This document shows, piece by piece, positions 23,955 to 34,372 of a DNA stretch of 64,000 nt. The position numbers were made by a program, and so were the translations under genes. Each line of letters starts with the position of its first letter. The first letter of the stretch is position 1. Origin of the DNA: Betaproteobacteria bacterium (GTDB taxonomy: Bacteria > Pseudomonadota > Gammaproteobacteria > Burkholderiales > Usitatibacteraceae); contig JADKJU010000003.1 in the NCBI GenBank assembly GCA_016720855.1, positions 186,001 through 250,000 on the forward strand, in the 5' to 3' direction. Below the pieces are notes generated by a model. It was not told where the DNA came from. It worked only from the letters and a program-made list of their open reading frames with translations, and did not search any database.

Positions 23955-26900
23955 ATGGAAGGCATGGGAATCTCCGGACGCATCGCGCGCTATTTCCAGG
24001 ACTCGCAGCTCACTCCCCTGATCGCGTTGGTCGCGTTCCTGCTGGGCCTGTTCGCCGTGGCGGTCACGCCGCGCGAGGAGGAGCCCCAGATCAACGTCAC
24101 GATGGCCAACGTGTTCATCCCGTTCCCCGGCGCCTCGGTGAAAGACGTGGAATCGCTCGTCTCCACGCCGGCCGAGCAGGTGCTCTCCCAGATTGAGGGC
24201 ATCGATCACGTCTACTCGGTCTCGCGCCCCGGTATGGCGATTCTCACCGTGCAGTTCAAGGTCGGCGTGCCGCGCATCGACGCCATCGTGCGGTTGCGCG
24301 ACACGATGTCGGCCAACCGCGACTGGGCGCCCCCGGAGCTGGGCATCCTCGAGCCCGTCATCAAGCCCAGGGGCATCGACGACGTGCCCGTGGTCTCGCT
24401 CACCCTCTGGAGCGACGACGGGGCCAAGGGCGCCTTCGAGCTGGAGCGCGTGGCGCACGCGATCGAGGTTGAACTCAAGCGCGTGGCCGGGACGCGCGAG
24501 GTGCAGACGCTGGGCGGGCCGGGGCGAGTGGTGCGCGTCCTGCTGGATGCCGACCGCCTTTCCTCCCACGGCGTAACGGCGCTCGACGTGAAAAACGCCC
24601 TGCAGTTGTCGAATGTGACGCTGCCGACCGGCAAGCTGGTGCGCGACAACCAGGAGATCGTCGTCGAGACCGGCAACTATCTCGAGTCGGCGGCAGACGT
24701 GCGCGCGCTCGTGGTCGGCGTGCAGGATCGCATCCCGGTATACCTCACCGACGTGGCCGACGTCGCGGACGGCCCGGACCAGCCCTCGCGATACGTCTGG
24801 ATCGGCGCCGGGCCCGCGGCGTCCGCGAAGGGCATCGCCTCGCCCGGCGAGCACCCCGCGGTCACGCTGCAGCTGACGAAGAAGCCGGGCGAGAACGCCG
24901 TCGACGTGGCGAGCCGCGTGATGCAGCGCGTGGAGGAACTCAAGGGCACGCTGATCCCGGCGGACATGCACGCGACCGTGACGCGCAACTACGGCGCCAC
25001 GGCCGACGACAAGGCGAAGAGCCTCATCAAGAAGCTCATCTTCGCGACCCTTTCCGTGGTGGTGCTCGTCTACGCCACTCTCGGCCGGCGCGAAGCTCTC
25101 ATCGTGGGCATCGCGGTGGTGCTCACGCTCGCCTCGACGCTCTTCGCGTCGTGGGCCTGGGGCTTCACGCTGAACCGCGTCTCGCTCTTTGCCCTCATAT
25201 TTTCCATCGGCATCCTCGTGGACGACGCAATCGTGGTGGTGGAGAACATCCACCGCCATCGCGGCATGGAAAGCGGGCCGCTGCACGGCATCATTCCCGG
25301 GGCGGTCGACGAGGTCGGCGGCCCGACCATCCTCGCCACTCTCACCGTGATCGCCGCGCTCCTGCCGATGGCCTTCGTCACGGGCCTCATGGGGCCCTAC
25401 ATGAGCCCCATCCCGATCAACGCGAGCATGGGGATGCTGCTGTCGCTGGCGATCGCCTTCACCGTGACGCCTTGGCTCGCGCTGAAGCTCCTGGGCGCGC
25501 ACGGCCAGCCGCACGCCTCTGCCCTCGATGCAAGGCTCGAGCGCTTCTTCACTTCGCTCCTCGGGCCTTTCGTGGCTGCGCCCGAGTCGGCGCGCAATCG
25601 CCGCCGGCTCGGCATCGGCATCGCCGTCGCCATCGCGGTCTCGGTGAGCCTCCCCGTCGTGAAGCTCGTGGTGCTGAAGATGCTGCCCTCCGACAACAAG
25701 TCGGAGTTCCAGGTGGTGGTGGACATGCCCGCGGGCACGCCGGTGGAAGTGACCGCCGGTGCGCTGCGCGACCTCGGCGCCCATCTGGCCACCGTGCCCG
25801 AGGTGACCGACTACCAGGCCTATGCCGGCCTCGCCTCCCCCATCAACTTCAACGGCCTGGTGCGCCAGTACTACCTGCGCACGCTCTCCGAGCAGGGCGA
25901 CCTGCAGGTGAACCTTCTCGACAAGTCGCAGCGGCACCGCAAGAGCCACGAGATCGCCTCTGCGTTGCGCCCCGCCCTCGAGGCGATCGGCGGGCGCTGG
26001 GGCGCGAAGGTGAAGGTGGTCGAGGTGCCGCCCGGCCCCCCGGTGCTGTCGCCCATCGTGGCCGAGGTGTACGGGCCTGACGAGTCCGGCCGCATTCGCG
26101 TGGCGAAGAAAGTGCGCGAGGCCCTGGCCGCCACGCCGGATATCGTCGGCATCGACGATTCCGTCGAGGATGTCGCGCCGCGCATCGTCCTGAAGGTCGA
26201 CCAGGGGCGCGCCGCGCTGGCGGGCGTGTCGCGGCGCGACGTGGTCGAGACGATGCGCGCGGGCCTGTCGGGGATGGACGCCACGCCCCTGCACGACGGA
26301 CACTCCAAGTACGAGGTGCCCGTTCGCCTCACGCTGCCGCCCGAGCAGCAGGGCGAACTCTCCGAGTTCCTCAAGCTCACGATGCGCGCGGCCGACGGCT
26401 CGCTGGTGCCGATGTCGGAACTGGTGCGCGTCGTGCACAACGACCGCGAGCGCCCGACGTACCACAAGGACCTGCTACCCGTGGTCAATGTGGTCGCCGA
26501 TGAGGCAGGCAAGACCAACAGTCCGCTCTACGGCATGTTCGCCGCGCGCGGCAAGGTGGCGGGCCTGCCGCTCGAGGAGGGCGGCACCCTGGGCGAGTAC
26601 TTCATTCGCCAGCCCTCCGACCCCTACCGGCAGTATTCGGTGAAGTGGGACGGCGAGTGGCAGGTGACCTACGAGACCTTCCGCGACATGGGCCTCGCCT
26701 ACGCCGTCGGGCTCGTGCTCATCTACCTGCTCGTGGTCGCGCAGTTCCGCTCGTACCTCGTGCCGCTCGTGATCATGGCGCCCATTCCGCTCACGGTGAT
26801 CGGCGTGATGCCGGGCCATGCGCTGCTCGGGGCCAATTTCACCGCCACCTCGATGATCGGCATGATCGCGCTGGCGGGCATCATCGTGAGGAACTCGATC

Positions 26901-27167
26901 CTGCTCGTGGACTTCGTGAACCTTCGGGTGGCCGAGGGCGCCTCCTTCCGCGACGCGGTCATGCAGTCCGCGGCCGCGCGGGCGAAACCCATCGCACTCA
27001 CCGCGCTGGCCGCGATGCTGGGCGCCGGCTTCATCCTCGACGACCCGATCTTCAACGGGCTCGCGATCTCGCTCATCTTCGGCATCCTCGTCTCGACCGT
27101 GCTCACGCTGGTGCTGATTCCGGTGATCTACTACGCCGCCTTCCGCAAGCGATTCGAGGCGGGCTGA
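23955..27167 (+). CDS. RND efflux permease (AcrB/HAE1-like)
   Basis: 1070-aa inner-membrane proton-driven pump with twelve expected helices and two large periplasmic loops. It begins with a helix (LTPLIALVAFLLGLFAVAVT), then EEPQINVTMANV. The characteristic motif ILVDDAIVVVENIHRHR lies in the first half, with GANFTATSMIGMIALAGIIV and NSILLVDFVN in the second. It forms a pair with the adaptor 14 bp upstream. Substrates cannot be read from the sequence; control by the CsoR/FrmR-type regulator suggests a stress-linked export role. No TolC-like gene is adjacent. Confidence 0.93.
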   Translation: MEGMGISGRIARYFQDSQLTPLIALVAFLLGLFAVAVTPREEEPQINVTMANVFIPFPGASVKDVESLVSTPAEQVLSQIEGIDHVYSVSRPGMAILTVQFKVGVPRIDAIVRLRDTMSANRDWAPPELGILEPVIKPRGIDDVPVVSLTLWSDDGAKGAFELERVAHAIEVELKRVAGTREVQTLGGPGRVVRVLLDADRLSSHGVTALDVKNALQLSNVTLPTGKLVRDNQEIVVETGNYLESAADVRALVVGVQDRIPVYLTDVADVADGPDQPSRYVWIGAGPAASAKGIASPGEHPAVTLQLTKKPGENAVDVASRVMQRVEELKGTLIPADMHATVTRNYGATADDKAKSLIKKLIFATLSVVVLVYATLGRREALIVGIAVVLTLASTLFASWAWGFTLNRVSLFALIFSIGILVDDAIVVVENIHRHRGMESGPLHGIIPGAVDEVGGPTILATLTVIAALLPMAFVTGLMGPYMSPIPINASMGMLLSLAIAFTVTPWLALKLLGAHGQPHASALDARLERFFTSLLGPFVAAPESARNRRRLGIGIAVAIAVSVSLPVVKLVVLKMLPSDNKSEFQVVVDMPAGTPVEVTAGALRDLGAHLATVPEVTDYQAYAGLASPINFNGLVRQYYLRTLSEQGDLQVNLLDKSQRHRKSHEIASALRPALEAIGGRWGAKVKVVEVPPGPPVLSPIVAEVYGPDESGRIRVAKKVREALAATPDIVGIDDSVEDVAPRIVLKVDQGRAALAGVSRRDVVETMRAGLSGMDATPLHDGHSKYEVPVRLTLPPEQQGELSEFLKLTMRAADGSLVPMSELVRVVHNDRERPTYHKDLLPVVNVVADEAGKTNSPLYGMFAARGKVAGLPLEEGGTLGEYFIRQPSDPYRQYSVKWDGEWQVTYETFRDMGLAYAVGLVLIYLLVVAQFRSYLVPLVIMAPIPLTVIGVMPGHALLGANFTATSMIGMIALAGIIVRNSILLVDFVNLRVAEGASFRDAVMQSAAARAKPIALTALAAMLGAGFILDDPIFNGLAISLIFGILVSTVLTLVLIPVIYYAAFRKRFEAG

Positions 27168-27239
27168 CGAAACGCCGATCCGCGGCCCGGCATTGCAGAC
27201 GGCGCTAGAATCGGACTTCCAGCGTAACCGGAGCCGGCC

Positions 27240-28592
<1,353 letters not shown>

Positions 28593-28602
28593 GGAGGACG
28601 CC

Positions 28603-29589
28603 ATGGACCTTCCCGTGATCTTCATGGTGCTGATGGGCGTTGCGATTCTCGCCTACGTGGTGCTCGACGGCTTCGACCTCGGCGTGGGAATGCTCATGCC
28701 GGCCGCGAACGCGCAGCAGCAGTCGGTGATGGTGTCCTCCATCGGCCCGTTCTGGGAGCCGAACCAAACCTGGCTCGTTCTGGGAATCGGGCTGTTGCTC
28801 GCGGCCTTTCCGCGGGCACATGGCGTCGTGCTGGGCGCGCTTTATCTTCCGGTGGTGGTGATGCTCATCGGCCTGATGTTTCGCGGCGTGGCCTTCGAGT
28901 TCCGCCTGAAGGCGCTCGGCTGGCACCGGGAACTGTGGAACTGGCTCTTCTGGGCGGGCTCCTTCCTCGCATCCTTCGCGCAGGGCTTCATGCTAGGGCG
29001 CTACATCACGGGCTTCGAGCCCGGCTTCGGCTTCCTGCTCTTCGCGATGATCGTGGGCGCGAGCCTCTGCGGTGGCTATGTGCTGCTCGGCGCGGCCTGG
29101 CTCGTGCTGAAGACAGAGGGCGACCTGCAGCGAAAGGCGTGCGCGTGGACGCGCTGGGGGCTGCTATGGGTGGCACTTGGCGTCGGGCTCGTGAGCCTCG
29201 CTACGCCGATGGTGAGCGAGACCGTTCGCGCCAAGTGGTTCGATTTCCCGCGCACGCTGGCGCTCATGGCGCTGCCGGCCGCGTGCCTCTGGGCGGGATT
29301 CATCGTGTGGCTTTCCGCAGGGCGCATCTCGCGCCGCGAGGGCGGGCGCGACTGGCAGCCGTTCGCCGGCGCCGTGGCGATCTTCGTGATCGCCTTCCTC
29401 GGCCTCGCCTACAGCCTGTTTCCGTACGTTGTGATCGACAAGCTGACGATCTGGGATGCGGCGGCTCACCCCTCGGCGCTCAAGGTGGTGCTTGCGGGCG
29501 CGCTCGTCGTGCTGCCCTTCATCGCCGGTTACACCGTAATCTCGTACCGGGTATTCCGCGGCAAGGCGAAGGGGGGGCTTTACGACTAG
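28603..29589 (+). CDS. cydB: Cytochrome bd-type ubiquinol oxidase subunit II
   Basis: 328 aa, mostly hydrophobic with about eight helices. It starts MDLPVIFMVLMGVAILAYVV then LDGFDLGVGML, the family signature; FWEPNQTWLVLG and the terminal GYTVISYRVFRGK are also typical. It forms the oxidase with CydA. The gap after it contains only a short repeat, so no CydX-like small subunit or cydDC assembly genes are seen. Confidence 0.94.
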   Translation: MDLPVIFMVLMGVAILAYVVLDGFDLGVGMLMPAANAQQQSVMVSSIGPFWEPNQTWLVLGIGLLLAAFPRAHGVVLGALYLPVVVMLIGLMFRGVAFEFRLKALGWHRELWNWLFWAGSFLASFAQGFMLGRYITGFEPGFGFLLFAMIVGASLCGGYVLLGAAWLVLKTEGDLQRKACAWTRWGLLWVALGVGLVSLATPMVSETVRAKWFDFPRTLALMALPAACLWAGFIVWLSAGRISRREGGRDWQPFAGAVAIFVIAFLGLAYSLFPYVVIDKLTIWDAAAHPSALKVVLAGALVVLPFIAGYTVISYRVFRGKAKGGLYD

Positions 29590-29599
29590 GGTGGCGTTG

Positions 29600-29649
29600 C
29601 CTGCCGGCGTTGAGCGGCAGCTTGCTGTCCGCTCGAACGACGTTCCCGC
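29600..29649. repeat. Dispersed intergenic repeat, copy A
   Basis: Two blocks, CCTGCCGGCGTTGAGCGGC (29600-29618) and GTCCGCTCGAACGACGTTCC onward (29627-29649). Both blocks recur in inverted orientation after rho (31995-32078), with a longer spacer there. It lies between the convergent cydB and fdxA. Confidence 0.6.
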
Positions 29650-29673
29650 TTTCTGCCGGCGTCGCCCCCTCCC

Positions 29674-29997
29674 CTATTTCTCCAGCAATCCCTTCTTGTC
29701 CTTCACCGACTTCCACTCGTCCGCATCCGCCGGCGCTTCCTTGCGCTCGACGATCGGCTTCCAGACCTTGCAGAGTTCGGCGTTGATGGCGATGAACCCC
29801 TTCTGGTCGGCCGGCACGTCGTCCTCGGCGAAAATGGCCTCAACCGGGCATTCGGCCACGCACAGCGTGCAGTCGATGCATTCGTCGGGGTCGATGACCA
29901 GGAAATTCGGGCCTTCGCGAAAGCAGTCCACGGGGCACACGTCGACACAGTCGGTGTACTTGCACTTGATGCAGGACTCGGTGACCACGTACGTCAT
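29674..29997 (-). CDS. fdxA: 7Fe ferredoxin FdxA
   Basis: 107-aa electron carrier with a 3Fe-4S and a 4Fe-4S cluster. The N-terminal SCIKCKYTDCVDVCPVDCF and the second motif CIDCTLCVAECPVEAI give the Azotobacter-type arrangement. The C-terminal extension (KVWKPIVERKEAPADADEW) is typical of the long proteobacterial FdxA. It is convergent with cydB and divergent from trxA. Confidence 0.95.
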   Translation of the reverse strand: MTYVVTESCIKCKYTDCVDVCPVDCFREGPNFLVIDPDECIDCTLCVAECPVEAIFAEDDVPADQKGFIAINAELCKVWKPIVERKEAPADADEWKSVKDKKGLLEK

Positions 29998-30046
29998 GAA
30001 TCTGGACCTTTCGGGGGTGGACGGACGGGCCGCCAGAAAGCCGGGA

Positions 30047-30052
30047 ATTTTA
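30047..30052 (-). promoter_or_regulatory. Possible fdxA -10 element
   Basis: Minus-strand TAAAAT about 50 bp upstream of the fdxA ATG. No convincing -35. Confidence 0.35.
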
Positions 30053-30106
30053 CCAGAATTGCGCTTCCTTCCTCGAATCCGGCAACGGTACCCGCCCCGG
30101 GCTGCT

Positions 30107-30135
30107 TTGCCTCCCGCCCGCGGTTAGGCTACGAT
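30107..30135 (+). promoter_or_regulatory. trxA promoter
   Basis: TTGCCT, 17-bp spacer, TACGAT, 81 bp upstream of the trxA GTG. Confidence 0.65.
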
Positions 30136-30216
30136 TTGACTCCATCCGAAGCGCCCGGCCGCCCCTGAAGGCGGCCATGCCCGGCGCGCCATCCCCGCCC
30201 AATTGAAGAGGTAACC

Positions 30217-30543
30217 GTGAGCGAAAACATCATCCAGGTGACGGACGATTCCTTTGACGAGGAAGTCCTCAAGAGCCCGACGCCGGTCCTGGTCGATTAC
30301 TGGGCCGAGTGGTGCGGCCCCTGCAAGATGATCGCCCCGGCGCTGGAGCAGGTCGCCCAGGAATACGCCGGTCGCCTCACGGTGGCCAAGCTCAACATCG
30401 ACGAGAACCAGGCCACGCCGCCGAAGTTCGGCATTCGCGGCATTCCCACGCTCATGCTGTTCAAGAACGGCAACGTCGAGGCGACCAAGGTGGGCGCGCT
30501 TTCGAAGACCCAGCTGAACGCCTTCATTGACAGCAACATCTGA
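30217..30543 (+). CDS. trxA: Thioredoxin 1
   Basis: 108 aa, the classical single-domain thioredoxin. Active site WAEWCGPCKM; cis-Pro loop IRGIPTLMLF. It reduces ribonucleotide reductase, PAPS reductase and other cytosolic targets. Start GTG 30217 with GAAGAGGT upstream. The trxA-rho order downstream is a conserved proteobacterial arrangement. Confidence 0.97.
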   Translation: MSENIIQVTDDSFDEEVLKSPTPVLVDYWAEWCGPCKMIAPALEQVAQEYAGRLTVAKLNIDENQATPPKFGIRGIPTLMLFKNGNVEATKVGALSKTQLNAFIDSNI

Positions 30544-30589
30544 AACCGGCTACCCTCAAGTCGTCCTGGCTGTTGATATTTTAGGTTGC

Positions 30590-30720
30590 CGGCCCGTTCC
30601 TCGACCTCGCCGCAGCCTCCCCATCCCGCAGCACCCTCCGCAGCCAGGTAACTCCCCCGCCATTGCCGGTCCGCGCCTTCCGCGCGAGCCCGTTAAACAC
30701 ATCCAGCCCACGCCCCCCGC
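30590..30720 (+). promoter_or_regulatory. C-rich, G-poor rho leader (possible rut region)
   Basis: The trxA-rho gap is cytosine-rich and relatively poor in G and structure for about 80-100 nt, ending without a purine-rich ribosome-binding site at the rho ATG. E. coli rho is autoregulated by Rho-dependent attenuation in its leader; this composition would fit the same control. Inferred from composition alone. Confidence 0.4.
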
Positions 30721-31975
<1,255 letters not shown>

Positions 31976-31994
31976 GCGCAGCGAGGCCCGGACT

Positions 31995-32078
31995 GCGGGA
32001 ACGTCGTTGGACCGGACGGGATGGCTTCGTTCCGCCAGGTCGAACGCCCCGGTCCGCCGGTCAACGCCTGCAGGCAGG
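31995..32078. repeat. Dispersed intergenic repeat, copy B (inverted)
   Basis: 31995-32017 matches, in inverse orientation, the 23-bp block at 29627-29649 (three mismatches by eye). 32056-32078 matches the block at 29600-29618. The spacer between blocks is 38 nt here versus 8 nt in copy A. It lies just downstream of the rho stop. Confidence 0.6.
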
Positions 32079-32193
32079 AATTCCGCGCTCGGCATCCTTG
32101 GACGGCAAATTTCTGCGCTGCATCATGAAGGCGGCTCGATTTCGGCGCATTTCCCGCCGTTTCCGGGCTGCAAACCCCTGATTGGCATAGGAT

Positions 32194-32222
32194 TTGCCTA
32201 AATAGCCCGTTTCGGCCATAAT
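32194..32222 (+). promoter_or_regulatory. rpmE2 promoter
   Basis: TTGCCT, 17-bp spacer, CATAAT, 71 bp upstream of the ATG. Confidence 0.7.
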
Positions 32223-32292
32223 GCTCGTTTCCCGGCAGCCGGTTCGGTAACCACCACCCGGCGCCCAGAGAGCGAGAAAGGCGCGAGAGACC

Positions 32293-32553
32293 ATGAAAGA
32301 AGGCATCCACCCCAACTACCGCGAGGTAGTGTTCCTCGACACCAGCTGCGATTTCGGCTTTGTCACGCGCTCCACCGTCTCGACCAGCGAGACGATCAAG
32401 TGGAAGGATGGCAAGGAGTACCCGGTCTACAAGATCGAAATCTCTGCCGAGTCCCATCCGTTCTACACCGGCAAGCAGAAAATCATGGACACGGCCGGCC
32501 GCGTCGACAAGTTCAAGAAGCGCTACGCCCGCAAGTCGGCCACGCCTTCCTGA
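32293..32553 (+). CDS. rpmE2: 50S ribosomal protein L31 type B
   Basis: 86-aa large-subunit protein. It begins MKEGIHPNYREVVFLDTSCD and contains SHPFYTGKQKIMDTAGRVDK, the type B (zinc-independent) signature; the CxxC of type A is absent. It could work without zinc. No type A copy is seen in the window, so this may be the only L31. It has its own promoter and a strong terminator. Confidence 0.96.
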   Translation: MKEGIHPNYREVVFLDTSCDFGFVTRSTVSTSETIKWKDGKEYPVYKIEISAESHPFYTGKQKIMDTAGRVDKFKKRYARKSATPS

Positions 32554-32612
32554 CCCTCTGCGTCATTTCGCGCGAGCCAGGCACCAAGTAAGCGCCCGCT
32601 CGTCGATTCAGG

Positions 32613-32637
32613 AAAGGCAGCCGCGGCTGCCTTTTTT
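32613..32637 (+). terminator. Rho-independent terminator of rpmE2
   Basis: Perfect 22-bp palindrome AAAGGCAGCCG / CGGCTGCCTTT followed by further T residues, about 60 bp after the rpmE2 stop. Confidence 0.88.
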
Positions 32638-32648
32638 GTTGCCCCGGC

Positions 32649-32654
32649 TACAAT
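32649..32654 (+). promoter_or_regulatory. -10 element of the glycosyltransferase gene
   Basis: TACAAT 35 bp upstream of the GTG at 32689, directly after the rpmE2 terminator. The -35 region is not convincing. Confidence 0.45.
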
Positions 32655-32688
32655 AGCCCATGCCCCGTTGCCACCCCGTGGAGCGCGC

Positions 32689-34365
32689 GTGAACCGCGCT
32701 GCCGATCCTCTCGCCGATACCGGCGGGCGTCGCATCGCCTACGACGGCACGAGCACGCCGGTAAAGGCCGCGCTCTTCGTGCTGGTCTGCCTGGGGTGGC
32801 TCCTGCCCGGCCTCGTGGGTCATGACCCATGGAAGACCGACGAGGCGCTTGCCCTGGGCGCGGTGGCCGAGATGCTGCGCTCCGGCGACTGGGCGGTGCC
32901 TATGCTGGCCGGGGAGCCCTACCTGGATCGAGCTCCGCTCTTCTTCTGGACGGCTGCCGCATCGGCCTGGACCTTCAGCGGCTGGCTTGCGCTTCACGAT
33001 GCCGCGCGGCTGGCGGCGGGGTTCTTCATGGCGATCACGATGGCCGGGGTGCACGTGGCCGCCGTCACCCTGCACGGCCCGCGCGCGGGCCGCATCGCGG
33101 TCCTGCTCCTCATCGGCTGCGTGGGGCTGCTCATCCGCGCCCACGAGATGAGCACGGACCTTGCGGGTCTCGCCGGCGTGTCGGTGGGCGTGGCGGGGCT
33201 GGCGATGGCCGTCCGGCGACCGGCTATCGGGGGCCCGCTCCTCGGCGTCGGCATGGGAATCGCGTTCCTCGGTGACGGGCTGATACCGGCCCTGCTCGTC
33301 GGCGTGCTCGCCCTGGCGCTCCCTGCGACGGGGCCAGAGTGGCGGACGCGCGCCTATTCGGTTGCAGTCGCGGTGGGCCTGGCGATCGCCATCCCCCTGG
33401 CCGGCGCATGGCCCCTGTTCCTCGCGCAGCGTGACCCGGCGCTTTCCGCGCAATGGCTGGGCGTTGCGCTCGCCACGCGCTGGTCGGAAGGTGCCTCGGG
33501 CGGAATGCTCACGGACCTGGTTTATTTCGCGAAGATCCTCCCGTGGTACGGATGGCCGGCGCTTCCCCTTGCGGCCTGGACGGTCTGGCGGGCGCGCAGG
33601 ACGCTCGCCACACGCTCGGACCTGCACTTGCCCCTGGCGGGAACCCTTTTGTTCTTCCTCCTGCTTTCTCTCCTCGCCGACGCGCGGGAACTCAACGCAA
33701 TGCCTTTGCTCGTGCCTCTCGTGCTCCTGGGTGTTGCGGAACTCGATTCGCTGCCGCGCGGCATCGCAAGCGCCCTGGACTGGTTCGGCGTCACGACCTT
33801 CGCGCTCCTGGCCCTGATCCTGTGGGCGGGATTCGTCGCGGCCATGACCGGCAGTCCGGCCCCGATCGCAGCCTGGTTGCAGCGCGAAATTCCCGGCTAT
33901 GCCTACCCGTTCCGCTTCATCCCCTTCGCGCTGGCGGTCCTGCTCACGTGCATCTGGGTGGTGGTCGTCGCCCGGTCGCTGCGCACGACGCGCCGCGCCG
34001 TGGTGAACTGGAGCGCGGGAATCACGATGGTGTGGATGCTCACGATGATGCTGGGGCTGCCGCTCATCGATCAGGCACGGAGCTACCGCGGCGTGGCCAC
34101 GAGGCTCGCGGCCGAAATCGGCCGGTCCCGGTGCACTATCGGCGCCGGTGTGGGAGACGCGCAGCGTGCCCTCCTCGACTACTTCATCGGCCTGCGCCTC
34201 GTGCATCCGGGTGGTCCCGATGCCGCCCGCTGCGATACGCTGCTTGCGCAGGTTTCGCCTGGCCACCCGTCCGCCGTGGACCGGGCCCGCTGGAAGGAGG
34301 CCTGGCGCGGTTCCCGTCCCGGGGACAAGAGCGAGGCGCTCGTTCTCTACCGGCGCGTGCGCTGA
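32689..34365 (+). CDS. ArnT/GT39-like membrane glycosyltransferase
   Basis: 558 aa with roughly eleven to twelve hydrophobic helices. The first periplasmic loop reads GHDPWKTDEALALGAV, with the acidic pair typical of lipid-phosphosugar-dependent GT-C enzymes (ArnT, PMT). WPLFLAQRDPALSAQWLG and ILPWYGWPALPLA resemble the middle of ArnT-like proteins. A soluble C-terminal part (about 120 residues) follows the last helix. It may transfer a sugar from a polyprenyl-phosphate carrier to lipid A or protein; the acceptor is unknown. Start GTG 32689 with GGAG five bases upstream. It is convergent with the ATPase gene. Confidence 0.82.
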   Translation: MNRAADPLADTGGRRIAYDGTSTPVKAALFVLVCLGWLLPGLVGHDPWKTDEALALGAVAEMLRSGDWAVPMLAGEPYLDRAPLFFWTAAASAWTFSGWLALHDAARLAAGFFMAITMAGVHVAAVTLHGPRAGRIAVLLLIGCVGLLIRAHEMSTDLAGLAGVSVGVAGLAMAVRRPAIGGPLLGVGMGIAFLGDGLIPALLVGVLALALPATGPEWRTRAYSVAVAVGLAIAIPLAGAWPLFLAQRDPALSAQWLGVALATRWSEGASGGMLTDLVYFAKILPWYGWPALPLAAWTVWRARRTLATRSDLHLPLAGTLLFFLLLSLLADARELNAMPLLVPLVLLGVAELDSLPRGIASALDWFGVTTFALLALILWAGFVAAMTGSPAPIAAWLQREIPGYAYPFRFIPFALAVLLTCIWVVVVARSLRTTRRAVVNWSAGITMVWMLTMMLGLPLIDQARSYRGVATRLAAEIGRSRCTIGAGVGDAQRALLDYFIGLRLVHPGGPDAARCDTLLAQVSPGHPSAVDRARWKEAWRGSRPGDKSEALVLYRRVR

Positions 34366-34372
34366 GGCCCGC

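Larger units (their letters stand above)
31976..32292. other. 317-bp gap between rho and rpmE2
   Basis: Contains the second copy of the dispersed repeat (31995-32078) and the rpmE2 promoter (32194-32222). No gene is seen. Confidence 0.6.

Noticed and set aside
23781..26465. 894-codon minus-strand ORF opposite the RND permease
   Set aside because: His/Arg/Asp-rich antisense shadow.
29590..29673. CydX-like small subunit gene after cydB
   Set aside because: No start codon and hydrophobic frame in this gap; it holds a repeat instead.
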